From NCBI GenBank assembly GCA_036924085.1, contig JAVGWX010000005.1, positions 80,368,666 to 80,432,665 of the forward strand: a stretch of DNA of 64,000 nt, in the 5' to 3' direction. Below the pieces are notes generated by a model. It did no database searches. It was not told the DNA's origin and was given only the letters and a program-made list of their open reading frames with translations. This stretch comes from Ariolimax columbianus (Eukaryota > Mollusca > Gastropoda > Stylommatophora > Arionidae). This document shows positions 1-11,438 of this stretch, one piece after another. Position 1 is the stretch's first letter. Every line of letters starts with the position of its first letter. The position numbers and the translations under genes are program-made.

Positions 1-84
1 GATATTAAGTAATTTAGATCTGCATGTATCTAGCTCTTTAGCGCTGTAACCACGGACAGGACTTCTGTCAAAAAAACTACATGA

Positions 85-515
85 CTTTCATTCATTTTCC
101 TGTTTTCAGCATAGCTTCTACCGCAGCTTTCAATGCCTTTGCCTCTGCTCTGAAATTACTTGAGAATTTTTTCCGTTGTCACTGACAGCGTTATATTTCT
201 ACCGTTTGTAAGGCTCAGAAATACCCCTATCCCTCCATTTTCTGCTGCATTTGTTGCAGAACCATCAGTGTATTCATGGGTCCAGTATGTGCTTTGGTAG
301 TTCTTCTCTGTGTATCTCAGGGTTATGTCTCTTCTTTCCTTTTGAGCCTGGCTGTTCTTGCTTCCGATATCTGATATATTTTATATCACTTCTGGAAAGA
401 TATGTTACTTCCAGGTGGGTTTGCGTACAGTAAGGATGGGCTTTGGTGTTGATATGACGTTCATAGAGTCTTTTCATATCGTCGTTTTGGACAATTCTAC
501 AAAATTGAATAGAAT
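85..515 (-). mobile_element. Diverged I-like LINE fragment, connection to RNase H region
   Basis: Read on the minus strand, this stretch carries broken frames matching the part of the 42.5 kb LINE that joins reverse transcriptase to RNase H. Motifs such as TPKP, RKPTWK, IFPEV and the RNase H start YTDGSATN are visible, the last rc near 215-245. Stops and frame changes make it a relic. It ends abruptly near 85 without a tail, so it is an internal fragment. It is clearly more diverged than the copies at 30 and 42 kb. Confidence 0.7.
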
Positions 516-539
516 GCAATTTTGTTCATTGTGAGAAAA

Positions 540-1130
540 AAAAATTTGAGAGCTTGGATAGGGACACACTCTGGAAACCAGTAAGATACTACGGGATCCT
601 GATAAGCTAACCAGCATAATAAAGCAGACGTGTGAGAACATGCAGTGTAAAGTTTTACACAAGGGACAACTCACAGAATCATGAAAAAACTGAGAGTAAT
701 ACCATTGGATGAGGTATATAGCTTCACATACTTAGGGGGCATCATAGACAAGACATGTGGTGCAAATGAGAATGTGAAAACCAGGATTCAAAAAGCAAGA
801 AAGGCCTTCGTCATTTTTATAACGGTATGTAACTCAAAAATGATCAAAATGCACAACAAGCCAGAGATCTTCAATCCACATGTGAAGTCGGTACTAAAAG
901 ATTACAGGACGTTATCAAAACACAGTGAAGAGACATTGAGACTCATACAGGAAACAAATATGTGGATAACCTGACATGAACTGAAGGAAATAGGACAACA
1001 CATGTCTGCTTTGAGAGGGTTGGTTGATGGCCTAAGCACTCCAAGCTGATAACCGTGAAGAAAGGGGAACTTCGAGACCTTTCTTAGAAACAAATGAACC
1101 GCACCTGTTAACCTGTTCAAATTGTAAGAT
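540..1130 (+). mobile_element. RTE-like LINE relic, C-terminal part of RT
   Basis: A short open frame at 681-974 contains a YLGGIIDK block followed by TRIQKARKAF, the pattern found after the RT active site in many RTE-like LINEs (YLGS...D...I..RI.KAR.AF). Flanking sequence has stops in every frame. No catalytic residues remain. This is a fragment, not a gene. Confidence 0.6.
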
Positions 1131-2540
1131 ATTTCGATTCATCTCACCTGGCTTCTTTCAATCACCTTTAGGCGGAGTACAAAACAAACATAGAGTTGTA
1201 CATCGGGTATGCGTTGCTAAATGAAACATAACGAGCCAACACTAAAATTACGTAGGCGATTTAAAACGGACGCGCTTGGCAAACATCTTTTTTCTCAGAA
1301 ACAAGTGAAGCACGGAGGATGCTATAATCGGAATTTAGTGTGTAGTTGATCAAATATCCGTTTAGAAATCTGTCTCATCGTTGTGATTTTAAAGTTCTGC
1401 TTGGTAAGTTGAAAACCCATATTGTAGTATGATATAGATTTGTTGTTAGTTTATGGTATCCTGTTTTGTTTCAAGATCTAAATGAAATGTTCATGATTGG
1501 TCCGCCTTTTCTCTCCATGTAAGGCATAGAGCAATCACTACTGCTGCCCCCAACACAGGAAGTCTGTATCTGAGCACTAACTGTAGCAGTTTGTGTTACA
1601 ACGGTTTTACATAATGAGGTTGATAGCTCTATGGGCAATCCACTTCAGTCGCCTTTTACGACATGCTTGAAAGATTACAGCGATATTTGTATCAGCTCGA
1701 GTACCATTTTTGTAGATTTTCTGTCAGAACATTCCAACTAGTTGTACTCACTACACAAATGTATTTATGATAAACATATTTAGTTAAAGCGAAATGACGC
1801 TAGACTGATTCTTTAAGCTTTCCGCCAAGCGCAGGATATCCGATTTGAAAAGTACTTTCGCCTTTCATGGTCATTGACTGTCCCCAGACTGTTAACAATT
1901 TAACTTCCCTCTTAGTAAGCCACTTATCTTTCGGCCTCTTCGGCTTGGTACACCCTCCTGTTATCTGTGCTACCGCCGGCGTAGCTTTTTGGTGTCACAT
2001 GGGCACATAAACGCACAAATGGCGTAGACGTCTGAAATGGGGGGGGGGGGGGGCAAACAGTAGTAACATCTGTCAAGCATGTTGTAAGAAGCGACTAAGA
2101 GAGTTATGCATGAGGTCAATTATTAAATCCTGAAGAAATTTTAAGCCACCAAAACTTCAACAGTTATGGAAATATAAATATATAACAACAAACCAAGACA
2201 GAAGAAAGCCTTCTGCCAAGAAGGCTTAGAATGTGAGGAAGAGAAATCAGCAATGATTTTTATATATCTGTGTTACAGGTTTCTCTAACACCACTTAACT
2301 TTCATTATTACACTTATCACTACATAATTCACAATACTAATTAAAACACTAATAATTATTTTAACAGTAGCAAAAACAAACGAATGTGTATTACACAAAA
2401 ATCATACACATTATATCAATAAACTAGGCTCGTGAATCGTATTCTAATGTTCATCACACTCAACTAACTTCAATGTCTCTCAAGAGTTTCGTGCAAATAG
2501 TACAGGTATTTCTCTTGTCTTAAATTAACCCCAGCCCTAT
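1131..2540. other. Non-coding stretch, no gene seen
   Basis: No open frame with recognisable content on either strand. A run of 15 G lies at 2039-2053. From about 2160 the sequence becomes strongly AT-rich. I see no tRNA, SINE box pair or splice-flanked exon here. Confidence 0.5.
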
Positions 2541-2556
2541 CACTTGATCTTTCTTA

Positions 2557-2886
2557 GCTAATGTCCCATTCCCAATTCAATCTCACTCTGTGTTGATACA
2601 ATCTAATCTAGCTAATGTCCCATTTCCAGTTCAATCTCACTCTGTGTTGATACAATCCAATCTAGCTAATGTCCCATTCCCAATTCAATCTCACTCTGTG
2701 TTGATACAATCCAATCTAGCTAATGTCCCATTTCCAGTTCAATCTCACTCTGTGTTGATACAATCCAATCTAGCTAATGTCCCATTTCCAGTTCAATCTC
2801 ACTCTGTGTTGATACAATCCAATCTAGCTAATGTCCCATTCCCAATTCAATCTCACTCTGTGTTGATACAATCCTATCTAGCTAAT
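2557..2886 (+). repeat. 54-bp minisatellite, about six units
   Basis: Six head-to-tail units of 54 bp, differing at only a few positions (for example cccattcccaatt versus cccatttccagtt). Because 54 is a multiple of three, one frame stays open through the array and reads as an 18-residue repeat beginning LIQSNLANVPF. The open frame is a consequence of the unit length. Nothing before or after supports a protein gene. Confidence 0.9.
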
Positions 2887-3614
2887 CTGTTCACTGTCAA
2901 TCTTTCGGTTCTCGCTCGTCTGGTGGCCTTCTTTCTCCTCTCAGCTTCTGGAACGTCTCTAAGAGCCTTTTGTCTCGTCTTCACGTCAGAAAGATGATTT
3001 CAGCGATTAGTTCTTCTAGTTCCTCTTCTCTGTCGTCTAGTCAGGCATTTTGCGACTACAGTGGTTCCTGCACCTTGGTGGTTCTCCAACTCATGAATAA
3101 AGCCCTTAAAGACAGGGGTTGTCGTTTCTATTAGATTATTACGATCAACGAGCTGCCTTGGGACAAGTATTGCGGAGGGTGGTTAACCAATGTGCGATTC
3201 CATCTTAATATACTCAAACTCTAGAGCAAAGTAGACCCTCAGCATGTTAGGAGCCATCTATGTAGCTCTAAACAAACCACCTAACCGTGGCCGGTGTTAT
3301 GCCATGTCAGACAGTTAGTCGCATTTAAGGACATGCTCTGTCATACAGTGGTGCTATTCTTGTCCTTATCATACCCAATTTCCCCGGTGGACCACTCAGA
3401 GCAAGAAGGCATATGTAGTGATGAAGAGATAGCAATGATGCGCCATCACTGGTGTGCCTGTTTTCTTCGAGGGAAACCTCAAGATTTTGTGGCTGGAACG
3501 TTCATACCATGTACGATCACGAGAATGTAGACGTGGCAAAGGAAATTGAAAATTACTAAATCGATATTCTGGGACTAGTTGGCATAAAGGGAAGTAAGTT
3601 GAGAGGAGGGCATA
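2887..3614. other. Unassigned sequence between two minisatellites
   Basis: No recognisable gene. Small open frames exist (a 78-codon one at 3294-3530), but none shows a known motif, signal peptide or splice-flanked structure. Confidence 0.4.
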
Positions 3615-3900
3615 GAGGATGACACAGAAACTGACAAGGCGTATGACACTGAGGATGACATGGAGGATGACACAGAGGATGACATGGAGGATGACATGGA
3701 GGATGACACGGAGGATGACATGGAGGATGACATATAGAATGACACAGAGGATGAAGTGGAGGATGACACAGAGGATGACATGGAGGATGACACAGAGGAT
3801 GACATAAAGGATGACACAGAGGATGACACAGAGGATGACACGGGGGATGACATGGAGGATGACACGATGGATGACTTGGAGGATGACAGAGGATGACACA
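3615..3900 (+). repeat. 12-bp minisatellite, GAGGATGAC core
   Basis: About 23 units of a 12-bp repeat, gaggatgacatg or gaggatgacaca with variants. On the plus strand one frame gives an acidic EDDM/EDDT repeat interrupted by a stop near 3734. The opposite strand stays open in two frames (HPPC and SSSM repeats). No flanking exon signals are seen, so I treat it as non-coding satellite. Confidence 0.9.
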
Positions 3901-4084
3901 GAGTATGCCACGTAAGATGACACGGAGCACAAGGAAAATAATGTTGTCCTCAGGTCACACAGAAGAACGCATATACTATAGTCCTAGTGATATCCAAAGA
4001 GGTTTAAAAATGCACCTACGGAATATGAGACTGTATGGCCAACAATAGAAATTGTATTAGCAAACACAAATAGGCTGTTTAAAA

Positions 4085-4505
4085 AAACAATTAAAAAGAC
4101 CAACTCTACAAGATCCACCTGACATTCAAGCGGCAGAAATGGAACTTCAAGTTAATTGTGAGATACCAAAGAAATCAAGGAAGCCATAACGCTTCTGAAA
4201 AAGGGTAAACCCACTAACCTAGAAGATATTTCAGCAGAAGCAATCACGCAGACATTTATACTTCATCAGAGATAATATACACCTTACTTGCAAAATGGAA
4301 GAATTGCCAGCAGACTGAAAGGAAAACTAAGTTGTTAAGCTGTAACAGACGTGGGATCTGCAAAAGTGTTAATATTATATTGAAATAATGGAAAAATAAA
4401 CAAATTATTGTATAGGAAGATTAAAATAAACCATGGGCAAACAGCTGAGTGATTAATTAGCAGGCTTCCGACAAAAATAGGTACTATACAAATAATAGTT
4501 AATTG
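4085..4505 (+). mobile_element. RTE-like LINE relic, left part (RT N-terminal half)
   Basis: Broken frames show DPPDIQAAEMEL near 4115, then a degraded lysine-rich block and a LAGFRQK block near 4462. In this order these match the linker and fingers of the RT of one RTE-like LINE type. The relic stops where the minus-strand RTE element begins. Matching RT sequence resumes at about 7765, so this is the left part of a split element. Confidence 0.65.
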
Positions 4506-4556
4506 AACAAAGTGCGGAATGCAACTCACAATGTTATGTTTGTTTCATGGACTGCA

Positions 4557-4994
4557 TCATGTAGCATGTCCTTTGTAGAACGTCGCTCCCATCACAGTCT
4601 GTCTGAAAGAAACTCGTTCCCTTGCCAAAACACCAGCTTCCGCCACTGTCATACTCAGGCACTCCTGGATATCTTGGTGCCATCGTCTTCTTGGTCTACC
4701 CCTTCCTCTTTTGCCTGGCACCCTACCTTCCATCACCGTCCTCTCAAGACCGTTGTGTCTCTTGATGTGACCAAAGTATTTGCATTTTCTAGCCAAAATG
4801 GAATTGATAAACCAGTTCTCCTCTATGCTCAACTCTTGCCGAATGTCTACATTTGTTCTTTTCTCTGTCCAGGGTATTCTGAGGATCTTTCTGTAACATT
4901 TTGACTCGAAGAATTCGATTCTTTGTCTTGAAGTTTTGGTAATCGTCCATGCTTCACAGCCATAAGCTGCCACAGGAAAAACACAGGTTCTCAA
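4557..4994 (-). pseudogene. RTE LINE C-terminal region
   Basis: An open frame of 145 codons continues the RTE protein past the deletion: RTCVFPVAAYGCEAWT, KCYRKILRIPW, then KYFGHIKRHNG and GKRGRGRPRRRW. These blocks are the usual C-terminal tail of RTE-type ORFs. It lies in a different frame from the RT piece and is preceded by a TAG, so it is not translated with it. Confidence 0.8.
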
Positions 4995-5068
4995 GACTTT
5001 TACTTTTATCGTTTTGTTGGTGCCCTGCCATAATTTCTTCAGGCTGTCCAGTCTCTACATTGCCATAG

Positions 5069-6379
5069 CTAGTCTTCTTCTGATTTCTTTCGAGCAGTCA
5101 GATATTCAAAATGTGTAACCTGATCTATTTCCTCACCACCCACTGTAAATTTATGCTGACATTGTGTTTTATCGGTGGTCATTATCTTTGTTTTGTTAAT
5201 GTTTATGAACAAATTTTGATCTTTACTATGTCCATTAACGGCTGAAAGTAGCTGCTCTAGCCCTTCCGCACTTCTTGATAGTATCACTGTGTCATCTGCG
5301 TATCGTAACTCTGGAATCTCGTACCCCCCAATCGTAAATGGGTCGAAACTTTCAATGTTCTCATCTTCTCGTACATTTCTCATTATACATTCCGCATATA
5401 TGTTGTACAGATAAGGTGAGAGGATACATCCCTGTCGGACTCCCTTTTGTACTGCAAACCAATCTGATGTTTGCCAAGATACTCGGACAGCGGCTTGTTG
5501 ATCTTGGTATAATGTTTCAATGAGATGGACTATATGCAAAGGAAACCCCATTTCCTTCATGATGCTCCACATATTTTGATGTTTTACCGTGTCGAAGGCC
5601 TTAGTGTAATCAATGAAACATGTGTACAGGTCTACATTAAACTCTCTACATTTTTCATAGATATTCCTTAAATTGAATATGTGGTACCGGGTCCCTCTGT
5701 CTTTTCTAAAACCTGCCTGGACTACGTGAATTTTAGATTCAAACCTTTTCTCTATCCTTCTTAAAAGGATTCGCAAGAGTATCTTGCTAGCATGGCTGAT
5801 CAGTGCGATAGTTCGGTAGTTCGTGCACAGCTTCAGGTTGCCTTTTTTGGGGAGGGGAATATAAATTGATTTCTTCCATGCTTCTGGCCAGTCTGCACTG
5901 TGCCATATCTGTTTACACAGCTTGTGATAGACTCGAGCACATGCCTCTCCTCCTGCTTGTATTAGCTCTGCTGGGATATCATCACATCCTGGGGACTTTC
6001 CCTTTTTCAGGCTTTTAATTGCAAAGCGTACTTCTTCCAATGTTGGTTCAGGTTCTTTCTCATCTTTTGGTAGGATTGTAACTGAGCGCTTTGTGCTGTC
6101 TCCATACATGGTTCTGCAGTACTCTCTCCATCTATTCAGTATGTCTTTGGTTTCTGTTAATGTGTTATCCTCTTCGTCATTTATGACATGTGGAACCGGA
6201 CGGAATTCCCTTGTCAGTGTTCTTATTGCTTTAAATGCATCTCTTTCTTTGCCTTGTTGTTGTAGGTTTTCTATATCCTTACATGTTTCTACTATGTATC
6301 TTCTTTTATCTTTTCTTATTTCTCTTCTAACTTTTCTTACGCAGTTTTTATATGCTGTGTTGGTCCCCTTACTTCCCAT
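5069..6379 (-). pseudogene. RTE LINE reverse transcriptase domain
   Basis: One uninterrupted frame of 436 codons holds most of the RT: KKGKSPGCDDIPAEL, the QAGFRKDRGT block, the first catalytic aspartate in FIDYTKAFDTV (rc near 5590-5622), GVRQGCILSP, and the catalytic YADDTVIL (YADD rc 5291-5302). Both catalytic motifs are intact. The frame ends after HFEYL because a small deletion removes the expected glycine-rich segment. The downstream part (DCSKEIRRRLAMAM, then a stop) is in another frame. The domain would copy LINE RNA at the nicked site, but this copy cannot yield the full protein. Confidence 0.85.
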
Positions 6380-6388
6380 TTGTTTTAA

Positions 6389-7550
6389 TTATTGCCTTTC
6401 TGCAATGAGTTTCTGTGTTTCCTCTGTTATATAGCTCTGTGTCTTGTGCAATATCTTTGGAATAATTTCTTTCGCTGTCGAGATCAAAATCTCCCTTGCG
6501 TACGATGTCAACTTCTCAGATGTCATCTCTTCCTGTATAGCAAGCAACGCCTCAAATGTGTTTTCTACTTTGATGTTGCATTCAGTAGGTATTGCTGATA
6601 TATCGAAGCGTATTGGCTGGCAACCTTTGTTGATCCTGCGTAGTCTTGTTTGGAAAACTGCAAACAGTAATTCGTGGTCCGTATGGCAGTGTTTTTGTCG
6701 CCAGCACATTTGATCTCCATCTTTGTTGCACTAGGATGTAGTCTATTTGGTTTCTGCTATTGCCATCTGGGGAGGTCCACGTGTACAGTCTTCGTGGATG
6801 TTGTTTGAAGAAGGTGTTGGCAATGGAGAGGTTGTTTTCCGTGCAGAATTCAACCAGTCTTTCTCCTCGCTCATTTCTGTGTCCCAAACCAAAAGGTCAA
6901 CGAACACTTCTCTCCTTTTCGGCTCTTTCCTCTCCGACTTTCGTATTGAAATCTCCAATGATGACCAAGATGTCTCTTTTTTCAACTTTTTCCATCGCTT
7001 CTTGCAAGGTGTTATAAAAATCATCCATTTCACAATCGTTTACTGCTGATGTTGGTGCATACACTTGAATTATTGTTAAATTTCTAGTCTTTTTCTTTAG
7101 TCTGATTACAATTATGCGGTCGTTGACTGGATTGTAACCGAGTAGTGAAGGTGCTGTCTTCTTTGACAGAATAAAGCCGACCCCGCTTTTTCCACCCTTG
7201 TCGGTCCCAGAGTATATAAATGTTTCTCCTGAGGAGCTGGTACAGTGCCCTTGACCGGCCCATCTATGCTCAGAGACTCCAAGAATCTCTATCTTGGTTC
7301 TCTTCATTTCTCTTCCGATCATGAATAACTTGCCCTGGTATAGGCTCCTGACGTTCCATGTGCCTATTCTTAGTTTTGTTTTTAGTCCCATTTCAGGGTT
7401 GTCCACTGTAATGCAGTCAGGCTTTAGGCCGTCATCTCTATTACTTGTACTGACTCTGAAATTGGCATCTTCCCCAGTTGGCGTCGATGATCTGCCTGGT
7501 CTGAGGGCCTCACCATCAGATCTTTGCGTTTCGTTTCTCTCGACAGTCAT
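6389..7550 (-). pseudogene. RTE LINE apurinic-type endonuclease region, frame broken
   Basis: The first open piece (7550-6897) holds the endonuclease start: GTWNVRSL with the catalytic Asn, SEHRW with the metal-binding Glu, the YAPT block and GDFN. The rest continues in other frames: 6887-6582 includes TFFKQHPRRLYTW and NQIDYILV, and 6709-6389 starts with TDHELL, the final conserved Asp-His block. At least two frameshifts separate these pieces. In the family this domain nicks the target DNA for target-primed reverse transcription. All expected motifs are present, so the inactivation looks fairly recent. Confidence 0.8.
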
Positions 7551-7764
7551 AGGTTTCTTGGCATTTTACATCCAGTAGTTTGCCATTGCTTTCTGGACGT
7601 TGTTCTGGCCGCTTACCAACTATGGTCTCTGGTGCGCCCTTAGCCCGATACCAGGCGTTTCCAGCTCCCGCTTTCAGAGTCGTTGTCGCACAGGTCGATC
7701 TTCCGCCTCTTCCACCAGCAGCTGTGTGTACTTGTCAGGGGTGGACTCCCCTTCATGGACTAGG

Positions 7765-7970
7765 ATAACGCATTTAACAGCTTAAACAGAGAATCACTGG
7801 AGGATGTTCGGACACTATGGAGCGCCAATGAGATTCACTAACATATTTAAAGAAACGTATGTAGATGTTAAATGCAGAGTTCTCTTATCACCGTTTCTCA
7901 TTCTACAGGCTATTGACTGATTTATGGAGAAAACAACAATCAACAAAAATTGAGTTTAATGGACAAAACA
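7765..7970 (+). mobile_element. RTE-like LINE relic, middle part
   Basis: Short pieces in shifting frames read LNRESLEDVRTLW, TYVDVKCRVLLSPF and ILQAID. This is the palm region expected downstream of the piece ending at 4505. It shows that the relic was once continuous and was split by the 4510-7760 element. Confidence 0.6.
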
Positions 7971-8215
7971 ACAGCGCAGTTCTTAGCGAGCTGGCTTCGC
8001 ATCTCAGTGGTCCTGGGTTCATTTTGGGGAAACGTTTTTTCAACACCGCAAGGGCTTCAGGGTCGGTCAACCCATCCTTAAATGGGTACCGATTTATTCC
8101 TGTAGTTAAAGCGGGGAGGGGGAGGGGTTGCACCCGCCCTCATGTAACCGAGCCTTGAAATGTGAGGTCGCTAACACTTCACACCCCTACGGTAGTAATG
8201 CTATGGGTTACTTTG
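7970..8215 (+). mobile_element. tRNA-derived SINE, family A
   Basis: The head has a Pol III A-box-like tagcgagctgg (7984-7994) and a weak B-box near 8013. The body contains an aaatgggtacc block. The 3' part contains gaggtcgctaacacttc followed by cccctac. The body and 3' parts recur at 9050-9290, 14465-14690 and partly at 55055-55190, which defines a family. It sits inside the RTE-like relic, which continues on both sides. Confidence 0.7.
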
Positions 8216-8224
8216 TCTATGAAC

Positions 8225-8810
8225 CACAATAAGATGCAAAACAAAATTAGTATTTTTGATGAGAGTTCACAAAAATTGGGGCTGAGAATACATAGGAAAA
8301 AAAAGAACACAGATTATGAGACTAAATGCAACTAGCGACAATCATATTGTGTTGGCAGATACACTTATACAAAATGTGAAATCATTCAAAGACGTTGGTA
8401 GTAATACACACAAAGTAGGGGGTACAGAAAACGATATCCTGGCTACATCCAGTTCCCTCCAGAGATGATACCGGCACAGGAGCATCCAACCCTGTCGACT
8501 AAAACTAAGACAATAATATAAATCGTTAACTCCAATGGAATGTCAGATTTATTATTTGGCATTGAACCAAGGAAAACAACAAAAACAACAACCAAAAAGA
8601 TACAGACTTTCATAAATATGTGCTGGGAAAGAATAGAGACGTTCAAATGGTATGATGAGATCAGTAATGTGGAACTGTTTGAAAGAACCAGATGTATATC
8701 AAGGGAGCAGGAGAGGATGAAAAGCTTTTGACATTGGATAGGGTATACAATCAAATATTACAAAGCAGTCTCTGTTCTGAAATCCTCATGACATGAGATG
8801 TCATGTCATG
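8225..8810 (+). mobile_element. RTE-like LINE relic, C-terminal part
   Basis: Broken frames give RLNATSDNHIVLADTL and VKSFKDVGS (8330-8410), then KIQTFINMCWERI and YDEISNVELFERT (8600-8690), then a WIGYTI block. These are the regions after the RT active site in the same RTE-like type as 4085-4505. It ends near a short ATGACATG-rich inverted motif at 8788-8813. Confidence 0.65.
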
Positions 8811-9049
8811 TCACAGAGACATACCAAAACTCGCATGCAGATGATAGCTCGAGCGAAACAGGATTTTAACATAGTTATAAAGAATGACTCAGTACAGGGC
8901 AGGATGACTTGACGTGTATTTGTTGAAGATATGTGACCCACAAGGGGCTGAAAAGCGTTCATTGATTTATCGACGCAGGTACAAACTTCTTTACCACGAC
9001 AAGGTATAGACGCAAGATAGAAGCTGCAAAACCAAATTAAACGTTAAGC

Positions 9050-9290
9050 AAGAGGGGGTCTCATAGCAGACACTGCTGTCGGGGATTGAGTGTTAGAGAC
9101 TTCACTGTACGAGACCTCAGCTCGTTTATGAAGTGTGATGGCCAGTTCCCTTTCGCGCTGTATTTCTTTTTTTATCAGTAAGCCAGGTACCCAATATAGC
9201 TGGGTAAACTGGTGAGTATCGATAACGTTGGTCAAACCCGGTGCCTTTACTATAAGAAGTGAGCATACAACTACTACACTATTCAGACAG
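9050..9290 (-). mobile_element. tRNA-derived SINE, family A
   Basis: On the minus strand the element reads: B-box-like gggtttgacc (rc 9231-9240), tacccagctatattgggtacc (rc about 9187-9207), then gaagtctctaacactcaatccccgac near its 3' end (rc about 9078-9105). It shares body and 3' domain with the copies at 7970, 14465 and 55055. Confidence 0.7.
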
Positions 9291-9880
9291 TATATAATTC
9301 TATACCACAACTCAAGATGCCTACAGATTTTTCGTGCGCTCGATGCCATGAGGATGTTTCAGACAGTCGTGACTTGCAGAGCTCCCATAAAAACAAACTT
9401 GGTCGCTCCTTCCTGCCCTAAAGTCCAGTGAAGGACTTAACGAGGCCCTGGTACTTAATCAGTTTGTTCTGTGTCTAATGCTAGGTAGTCAAAAGCTAGA
9501 CATGAGTTGTGCAAATCAATATGGTTGACAATTAGAAGGTTCCTTGTAGTGTCTTCAATGGTTTGCCTTTCGAACATATTTTTCTATTAGTGCTTGTAAA
9601 TGTGTAGATTATTTCATTCCTGCGGCTTGCTAGGCCTGGGAAAGGTGTAGCTCTGGGGTTTCCAGGCTCCACGCATCAAAGGGTCTGCACTCTGTCTTTT
9701 GCGGTGCTGGTACCGGATAAGCTGTCTATGTGTGAGGTCTTACTACTGGATGTTTGCTACCAGCATCTTCAGGTCGGCAGTGACTACTCAGTCTTATAGA
9801 TCATCCCGATGGATCTCAGAAATACGCATAGAAATGATTTGAGTTTTATTTGGTTTGTTTGTGATTGTCGTTTTTGCTTT
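9291..9880. other. Non-coding stretch, no gene seen
   Basis: No open frame with recognisable content and no repeat boxes. The sequence leads into the AT microsatellite. Confidence 0.4.
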
Positions 9881-9881
9881 C

Positions 9882-9956
<75 letters not shown>

Positions 9957-9995
9957 TGTGTGTTTGTGTGTGTGGGTGCATGCGTGTGTGTGGGT
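9882..9995. repeat. (AT)n microsatellite followed by GT-rich tract
   Basis: About 35 AT dinucleotides run from 9882 to 9953, followed by an imperfect TGTG-rich tract to about 9995. Confidence 0.95.
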
Positions 9996-10039
9996 TTTTT
10001 GGTGTTTTTTACTATCCTAATTGATCATTTTGATTAGCT

Positions 10040-11405
10040 TCCCAATTTAACATTGCCAATACACTTTTTTTTTGTTTTGTTTAAAATGAAAACCATTCAA
10101 TTGGCATTTATTATTACAAGTACATAATTATATTGGCAATCGACTGATCCCCTTAACTTATATATTGATCTGTACATATCATAAAGTTAAAGCAGAAGGC
10201 TTCCATCAGGCCTGCCAATTATTTCGAGGGTTCCCCTAGGATAAAACGGTTGAAAATATCTGTATATATTGCAAACTTTTCAAACATACAGTCTGAGGGC
10301 TATATGCAACCCACCAAACTCTGTCATGTGGTCAACAATGTGGCAAGTAAATGTGTGATTAGAAATTAAATGTCGACTCGAGTCTATCGTCTCGGACTTG
10401 AGGTGTAGCTACGGTTAATGCATATATCGATTTGTAACACTCGACGAATAGTTCCGATCAACAGCTTGACTCGACTTGCGGTTTAGACATTAACTTGGCG
10501 AGGTGACATGCACTGACTTGCCGGAAATGAAGCGCAACAAGCCTGTGCATGTGTAAAAATTGTATAAGGTAACGGTTAATTGATTGCCTGAAATAGGTAA
10601 AATAGATTTATTAAATCCTTGAAAATCGAATATTTACTGAATGACAATAGATAATATCATCGATAACTTCATTGTTGTGCCAACTTAAGACTCGACTCGA
10701 GACTTAAAGAGGGACTTGACTTGAAAATTGGCATGGAAATTTGAGATTTATATCTTGAGACATGTAAACGATGGATTATGATTTTATTTGAATTTGAAAG
10801 TAAGGGCTTGAAAACAAGACTGTTAAGAAAAAATATATACTTATAAACCGAAAAATCATATTTCCAAGAAATGGTCATACGTATACAGTATCAGACAATT
10901 ACAACCATTTTGTTTACCCCTTCCCTCGTTACAGTTCTGCATGTCTGTCAAATAATCTATCTATTTTCCTATGTATCTGTCTATTTTTTATATCTGTCTG
11001 TATATCCATAAATCCACGCATCAATCCATCCATCCAACTTACTATTCAGGTGAGATAATCCCGTAACCGGGGAGGTCGTTCGGACACCAATGATTCACTC
11101 CTACAAACCTACACCACATTCTCTGTCAGTGGCTGCTGCCTGTGACTCCTCTGGTAGGGGATTGGTCCAATCTTTTATGTTCTACTTCCACTTCTATTTT
11201 GGGACGACATATTCGTTGTCCGCCTTGCACTATTATTATATTATTACTATTCATCTATCTATACAGCAATTTAAACTTTCCATTTCCATCTATCTATACT
11301 TTCATCTACTCTTCCATCAATTTATTTAACCATCAATCCCCGATCCATCTATCCAATTATCTTATTGGAATCGATTGATCTAACTATGCATTCAAAATCC
11401 TGTTT
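10040..11405. other. AT-rich non-coding stretch
   Basis: No gene recognised. Degenerate ACTCGA/GACTTG motifs are scattered at 10370-10510 and 10685-10725. A run of ATCTATC-like pentanucleotide and tetranucleotide repeats lies at 10955-11040 and 11250-11370. The last bases, ending ctaccacag at about 11432, could be a splice acceptor for the following exon. Confidence 0.5.
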
Positions 11406-11438
11406 TTAAAATCTTTCATGCATCTACCACAGGTAGCC

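Larger units (their letters stand above)
4510..7760 (-). mobile_element. RTE-type (BovB-like) LINE, nearly full length, inactive
   Basis: On the minus strand an APE endonuclease is followed by a reverse transcriptase, in the order and size usual for RTE elements (about 3.2 kb). The start carries GTWNVRSL (rc 7343-7366) and later GDFNTKVG (rc about 6936-6960). The end shows the C-terminal region with a GRGRPRRRW block. The reading frame is broken at several points (near 6897, 6582, 6385 and 5070), so no full polyprotein can be made. It splits an older plus-strand relic (4085-4505 and 7765 onward), so it is the younger insertion. Exact ends and target-site duplication were not resolved. Confidence 0.85.

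Noticed and set aside
2545..3600. A piggyBac-type or other DNA transposon, suggested by acidic repeats and small frames
   Set aside because: No transposase motif, terminal inverted repeats or target duplication were found.
6093..7578. Plus-strand frames opposite the RTE element
   Set aside because: They are antisense shadows of a minus-strand LINE with clear endonuclease and RT motifs.
9809..10037. Open frames of Ile-Tyr repeats
   Set aside because: They are translations of the (AT)n microsatellite.
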